Shown here: positions 54,051 through 57,286 of the stretch, piece by piece
How positions within the stretch are numbered: the first letter of the stretch is position 1
Layout of the letters: each line of letters starts with the position of its first letter
NCBI RefSeq assembly: GCF_003364255.1
Contig: NZ_NXLR01000013.1
Location: 1-57,286, forward strand
Length of the DNA stretch: 57,286 nt
DNA from: Helicobacter marmotae
GTDB lineage: Bacteria; Campylobacterota; Campylobacteria; Campylobacterales; Helicobacteraceae
Direction: 5' to 3'
Program-made: the position numbers and the translations under genes
Notes under the pieces: model-generated
The model's input: the letters and a program-made list of their open reading frames with translations, nothing else
Database searches by the model: none
Told to the model about the DNA's origin: nothing

Positions 54051-54078
54051 GTAAATAGTTGCCTATACAACTATTTAC
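54051..54078. promoter_or_regulatory. 28-bp dyad upstream of luxS
   Basis: GTAAATAGTTG (54051-54061) and CAACTATTTAC (54068-54078) are exact reverse complements with a six-base spacer. A possible minus-strand -10 (TACAAT, 54035-54040) lies just inside, so the dyad covers the expected -35 region of luxS. An operator fits better than a terminator, because the stem is AT-rich and lies between promoter and upstream repeats. Confidence 0.45.
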
Positions 54079-54129
54079 ATTTCCTTAACTGATAGCTCCG
54101 CAAATCTCCCTAATATTCCATCACACATC

Positions 54130-54750
54130 TAGCCCTCTTCTCACCCCCTTAGGGGAGCACAAAATGAAGGCAAAAATCTCTATTTGATTTACCAAAGACT
54201 CTCCAAGTTTGTCAGCTCTCTAGTCTTGGAAGAGCATAGGAGGTGAAGTATTGCTTTTTAGATTACTAGTAAATGCTGGATTGATTGTCATGTCTTAGGG
54301 CTTTATGCCCGAAGAATCTCTTAAAGAATCACCAGCGACTCTGTTAGTTTGTCATTCTGAGGGAGTGTAGCGACCGAAGAATCTCTTCACAAAGCCACTA
54401 GACAGTCCCAATCCTATTGTCATTCTGAGGGAGGGCGTAGCCTGACCGAAGAATCTCTCTTATCTACTAAAGACTCCTTAACAGAAACACTAGAAAGGCA
54501 GTTATTTTGTCATTCTGAGCGAAGCGAAGAATCTCTAAACGAATCACTAGTCGCCCACAGAGATTCTTCGCCTGCTATGCAGGCTCAGAATGACAAACTT
54601 GGCAGAGTCGCTGGTAAATCTAAAAGAGATTCTTCACCTCCTAAAGGAGGCTCAGAATGACAAACTTGGCAGAGTCGCTGGTAAATCTAAAAGAGATTCT
54701 TCACCTCCTAAAGGAGGCTCAGAATGACAAACTTTGCTCACTTTTAGTGG
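54130..54750. repeat. Dispersed-repeat island with an exact 67-bp tandem duplication
   Basis: Copies of the inverted-repeat unit occur from about 54130 on (for example GTCATTCTGAG at 54352, 54419 and 54511, and AGAGATTCTTCGCCTGC at 54560). Bases 54594-54660 and 54661-54727 are identical 67-base copies head to tail, each with AGAGATTCTTCACC and a CTCCTAAAGGAG palindrome. No gene was recognised. Confidence 0.8.
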
Positions 54751-54920
54751 ATTTATAAAGCAATGCTTCGTGCTTAAAGCTAGCAAGAGGCGACAATATC
54801 TTGCACGTAAAGGCAGAATAACAAACAAGCCCACACAACAAATTCCCTTATTTATGCACGCAAAACTAAATGCGAAATAACAAACAAAAAACCTTAATGA
54901 ATGAAAAAATGGAGTTGTAG

Positions 54921-54926
54921 TATAAT
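54921..54926 (+). promoter_or_regulatory. -10 box of the small-toxin transcript
   Basis: TATAAT in the context TAGTATAATAAGC, placing the RNA start near 54931-54934, directly before the GGGGTT that can pair with the RNA 3' part. It is about 75 bases before the toxin ATG. Confidence 0.65.
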
Positions 54927-54930
54927 AAGC

Positions 54931-55025
54931 ATTAGGGGTTGCCTCAAAGGGGCGGCCACCCCTTTGAGTGTAACCTACTTTAAAAAAGGAGGTTACCATG
55001 AGTAAGATTTACAAGACAATCTTAG
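54931..55025 (-). ncRNA. Predicted antisense antitoxin RNA of the small-toxin locus
   Basis: On the minus strand, TTGACT (55054-55059) and TAAGAT (55031-55036) are separated by exactly 17 bases inside the toxin gene, giving a start near 55025. The RNA would run through the first codons, the ribosome site and both leader hairpins, and so be complementary to the whole leader. Its 3' end is unknown; hairpin 1 could end it. Predicted from promoter-like sequence only. Confidence 0.4.
54943..54996 (+). promoter_or_regulatory. Two leader hairpins; the second buries the toxin ribosome site
   Basis: Hairpin 1: CTCAAAGGGG (54943-54952) with CCCCTTTGAG (54959-54968), ten perfect pairs and a six-base loop. 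Hairpin 2: GTAACCTACTTT (54970-54981) with AAAGGAGGTTAC (54985-54996), 11 of 12 pairs and a three-base loop, enclosing the AAGGAGG ribosome site that stands five bases before the ATG. In addition GGGGTT (54935-54940) is complementary to AACCCC (55076-55081) after the stop. Such folds keep full-length type I toxin messages silent. Confidence 0.7.
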
Positions 55026-55069
55026 TGGCTATCTTACTATTATGTTTTATAATAGTCAAGTGCTACTAA
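54998..55069 (+). CDS. Putative type I toxin: 23-residue hydrophobic peptide
   Basis: A small gene with a very strong ribosome site (AAGGAGG, spacing five). The peptide begins MSKIYKT, has an uninterrupted hydrophobic core ILVAILLLCFIIV and ends KCY: one membrane-spanning helix with lysines at both ends. Size, composition, buried ribosome site, own promoter and an antisense promoter inside the gene all match membrane toxins of type I toxin-antitoxin systems such as AapA of H. pylori, but the sequence is not AapA-like by eye. It stands alone among repeats. It could instead be a membrane peptide with a signalling role; expression is not shown. Confidence 0.65.
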   Translation: MSKIYKTILVAILLLCFIIVKCY

Positions 55070-55169
55070 GAGTTTAACCCCAAGGTCTCGCCTTTGGCTT
55101 AAGGGCGGGATCAGTCTTACTCTCCCCTTTATTAAGCCTTGAGAGCTTTTGACACTTCATTGTGCAGAG

Positions 55170-55640
55170 ACTCTATTAGATTTACTAGTAAATGCTGTTA
55201 CTTTGTCATTCCAAGCATTGTGAAAAACTCTACCCGAATTACTAACGACTCCGTTATTTTGTCATTCTGAGGGAGCGTAGCGACCGAAGAATCTCTTTTA
55301 TCTACTAAGGACTCTCTTTCAAAAATACAAAAAAGTGCGACTAGTGATTCTTGCAGAGATTCTTCGGCTTTTGCAAAGCCTCAGAATGACAATAGTGGCA
55401 GAGTTTCTAGCAATTCTAACAGAGATTCTTCACCCCTTATCGGAGGCTCAGAATGACAAACTTGGAGAATCGCTGGTAAATCTAAAAGAGATTCTTCGCT
55501 TCGCTCAGAATGACAAACTAACAACATTTACTAAAATTCCAAACAGAGATTCTTCGGTCATTACCACTCCCTCAGAATGACAAGAGGGGTAGAGTCTCTA
55601 GTAAATCGAGCAGCAATGCTTCACCCTCAAAGCCAGCAAG
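55170..55640. repeat. Dispersed-repeat island right of the toxin locus
   Basis: Further copies of the unit: GTCATTCCAAGC (55206), GTCATTCTGAGGGAGCG with CGAAGAATCTC (55260-55293), AGAGATTCTTCGGC (55356), AGAGATTCTTCACC (55420), AGAGATTCTTCGCTTCGCTC (55487) and AGATTCTTCGGTC (55548), each followed by TCAGAATGACAA. The frame 55335-55580 is a repeat artefact. Nothing else was seen between the toxin locus and 55640 except a weak hairpin (CCAAGG...CCTTTGG, 55080-55097) that may end the toxin RNA. Confidence 0.75.
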
Positions 55641-55730
55641 AGGCGACAAAATTTGTATCCTTATAGGAAGCAGGCTTAAACCCAATAAAAATTCTTTTAT
55701 CCAAATGTATATCCATTAAGAATTCCTTAT

Positions 55731-55736
55731 TATAAT
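55731..55736 (+). promoter_or_regulatory. Candidate -10 box for the autotransporter gene
   Basis: TATAAT within TTATTATAATTCC, first good -10 upstream of the autotransporter. It would give a leader of about 240 bases containing the 12-C tract. No -35 was seen. Confidence 0.35.
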
Positions 55737-55852
55737 TCCGCCTCAAGGAAAAGGAAACAAATTTATAAAACGGGAAGTTGGATAAAATTATGATAGTAGG
55801 TTATATAAGCCACGTAAGTTATATAGTAAGCTATATAGGGGAATGTACTATA

Positions 55853-55864
55853 CCCCCCCCCCCC
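55853..55864 (+). repeat. 12-base C homopolymer in the autotransporter leader
   Basis: Twelve consecutive C between ACTATA and GCGGC, 121 bases before the first autotransporter ATG. Tracts of this length slip readily in Helicobacter. All three forward frames after the tract meet stops before or at 55979-55981, so changing its length cannot fuse an upstream start to the autotransporter; any effect would be on transcription or leader folding. Confidence 0.7.
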
Positions 55865-55984
55865 GCGGCACACACAAGCCATATATTCCATATATTAAAA
55901 GATATATTCAAAGCAAATACACCAAGCTATTACAAAACTCTCATAACACCCCTAACTCTCCAAGCTAAACTAGGCTCTTAATAT

Positions 55985-57286
55985 ATGTGGTTTATGCCCA
56001 TGCGATATGGCTATGTGAGGGCTATCTGCCTTGCCCCATACCCCTTACTCCTCACCCCTCTCTTTATCACTTATGCCAACGCACAGACTAATAACTGGAG
56101 TAATAATTGCGAATCCACCACTAGAACCAGCAATTATTGCAAGCTTACTTCCGTCCCTACCTCTATCACATCTGCTAGTCATTATGTGAATAATCCCGGA
56201 TCACAGCCTACGACACTGATTGTTGAATCAAATGTGCAAATCACCGTGAATTATGCGGGGACTGGGACAAATCCCACTATTATTGGTAATCTCGATACGC
56301 AAAGTGCCTTTAATCTCACTGTGAATACTGGGGCACGTTTGCAAAATAATAGTGCTGGAGCCTTTGCGCTCTATACTGTGCAAAATAGCAACACTACTTT
56401 AGTTAATAACGGGAGTATTAGCCGCACAGGTATACTAGGAAGCCTCACTGCTACCAATAATACTGGAGCCACTATCCAAAGAATTGCTGCTAGCTATGGG
56501 ACACATAGTGTAACTAATGCTGGCACCATTACAGATATTGCCGTGCAGCAAAGTAGCACCTTTACTATGCTAGATAACTCAGGCACACTTACTAACCTTA
56601 CTATGCCTAACCAAAGCACACTCCAAAATGCCACTAACACAGGAACTATCACTTTTTTTTCCATTACACACGCCAGTGCGGTGGTAAATAGTTTCACTAA
56701 TGACACAGGTGGCACTCTAACTACCTTATATACCAATAACAACGCCCAGATACAAAATTTTACCAACAAAGGCACTCTAACTACCATAAGCAATGGTATA
56801 GGCACACAAAATGGAGCAGGGAATACTACTTATCGCCTCAATGGGCAAGGGAGAATAACGACCTTTACCAATGAGGGCACTCTAAGCGGGGCTTTCAATA
56901 ATGGCACACGTGGAGTGATAGAGACTTTTACTAATTCTGGCTCTATGAGTAATGCTGGGACTACTGGCGTAAATTCAAATAATAACTTTAATCAAATCAC
57001 TACTTTTACTAATACCTCCACTGGCACTATTGCCTTTTTACGAAATGGCGGGAGTAGCAATAGTGCCGCTATGATTACTACCCTAAATAATGAGGGGACA
57101 TGGAATAATTTAACGAATGCAAATATTTCTCAAGCTCTAACCACAATAGGGACATTAAATAATAGCGGCTCATTCACTACCCTACTCAACCAAGGCGCCA
57201 AATCTCGCATAACCACCCTAAATAACCAAACTAGTGGCACCATTACTACCCTAAATAATGGCACAGGAGCGGTAATTACTACCCTA
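55985..57286 (+). CDS. Large autotransporter/toxin-like outer membrane protein, 5' part
   Basis: Open frame from ATG 55985 (others at 55994 and 56000) through the right edge, 434 codons so far. The N-terminus is a signal peptide (CLAPYPLLLTPLFITYANA, probable cut before QTNNW). The mature part is rich in Asn, Thr and Gly and made of irregular repeats such as FTNEGTLSGAFNNGT, ITTLNNEGTW and ITTLNNGTGAVITTL, the pattern of a parallel beta-helix passenger. This resembles the VacA-like and other autotransporter families of Helicobacter; the beta-barrel would lie beyond the window. No clear ribosome site is seen. Passenger function is unknown; adhesion or toxin activity is a guess. Confidence 0.75.
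   Translation, partial: MWFMPMRYGYVRAICLAPYPLLLTPLFITYANAQTNNWSNNCESTTRTSNYCKLTSVPTSITSASHYVNNPGSQPTTLIVESNVQITVNYAGTGTNPTIIGNLDTQSAFNLTVNTGARLQNNSAGAFALYTVQNSNTTLVNNGSISRTGILGSLTATNNTGATIQRIAASYGTHSVTNAGTITDIAVQQSSTFTMLDNSGTLTNLTMPNQSTLQNATNTGTITFFSITHASAVVNSFTNDTGGTLTTLYTNNNAQIQNFTNKGTLTTISNGIGTQNGAGNTTYRLNGQGRITTFTNEGTLSGAFNNGTRGVIETFTNSGSMSNAGTTGVNSNNNFNQITTFTNTSTGTIAFLRNGGSSNSAAMITTLNNEGTWNNLTNANISQALTTIGTLNNSGSFTTLLNQGAKSRITTLNNQTSGTITTLNNGTGAVITTL

Noticed and set aside
54002-54070. A 23-codon N-terminal extension of luxS
   Set aside because: No ribosome site; it runs into the upstream dyad, while the ATG at 54001 has AAGGAG and the conserved MPLLDSF start.
54130-55640. Repeats considered as a CRISPR array
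   Set aside because: Spacing is irregular, the units are inverted rather than direct, spacers share sequence, and there are no cas genes.
55778-55981. A 67-codon frame running through the 12-C tract in front of the autotransporter
   Set aside because: Composition is unlike a protein (tandem TATA-rich codons), and its stop at 55979-55981 blocks fusion to the autotransporter in every tract length; more likely an untranslated leader.

Overview
The window looks like chromosomal DNA of an enterohepatic (non-gastric) Helicobacter. It is AT-rich, with short gaps, overlapping ATGA and TAATG gene junctions, and -10 boxes of the TATAAT / TGnTATAAT type without clear -35 boxes. Two gene orders match what I recall from H. 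pylori: ruvA / FapA-like / murJ / cysS, and gltX / yggT / slt / galU / hypothetical / murA. The genus is inferred from this and from protein character; no search was run, and I cannot name the species.

Layout. 1-1667: a chemoreceptor cut by the left edge. 1821-5583 (minus): a tightly overlapping run of a small unknown protein, lgt, an SMR transporter pair, panB and ruvB. 5584-6226: gene-free, with degraded repeats. 6227-10712 (minus): a FapA-like protein, ruvA, a chemoreceptor with a periplasmic c-type haem motif, and a degenerate RsbW-like ATPase fold. 10789-26662 (plus): murJ, cysS, an RluA-family pseudouridine synthase, a bacterial alpha-2-macroglobulin with its partner pbpC, fatty-acid genes fabG-acpP-fabF-accA, and an amino-acid-binding lipoprotein. 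26691-34441 (minus): nine packed genes, including two MORN-type repeat proteins, murA, galU, slt, yggT, gltX and a probable FliS co-chaperone. 34683-35017 (minus): the RNase P RNA, divergent from a MarR regulator. 35538-39203: a DASS carboxylate transporter divergent from a Zn/Cd-type P-ATPase.

39594-48267 is a short-chain fatty acid module: actP with its DUF485 partner, then prpD-prpC-prpB (methylcitrate cycle) and an acyl-CoA:carboxylate CoA-transferase that appears to take the place of prpE. An unfamiliar helix-turn-helix protein is transcribed divergently across a dyad-rich promoter region. 49133-54001 holds an RND efflux pump (inner-membrane and periplasmic parts only) and luxS.

The right end (54002-57286) is accessory. 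It has arrays of short inverted repeats, an exact 67-bp tandem duplication, and a compact locus at about 54921-55097 that looks like an undescribed type I toxin-antitoxin. That locus encodes a 23-residue hydrophobic peptide with a strong ribosome site buried in a 12-bp hairpin, possible 5'-3' long-range pairing, and an antisense promoter inside the toxin gene. It is followed by a 12-C tract and the 5' end of a large autotransporter that runs off the window. No tRNA, rRNA, CRISPR array, insertion sequence or prophage was seen.
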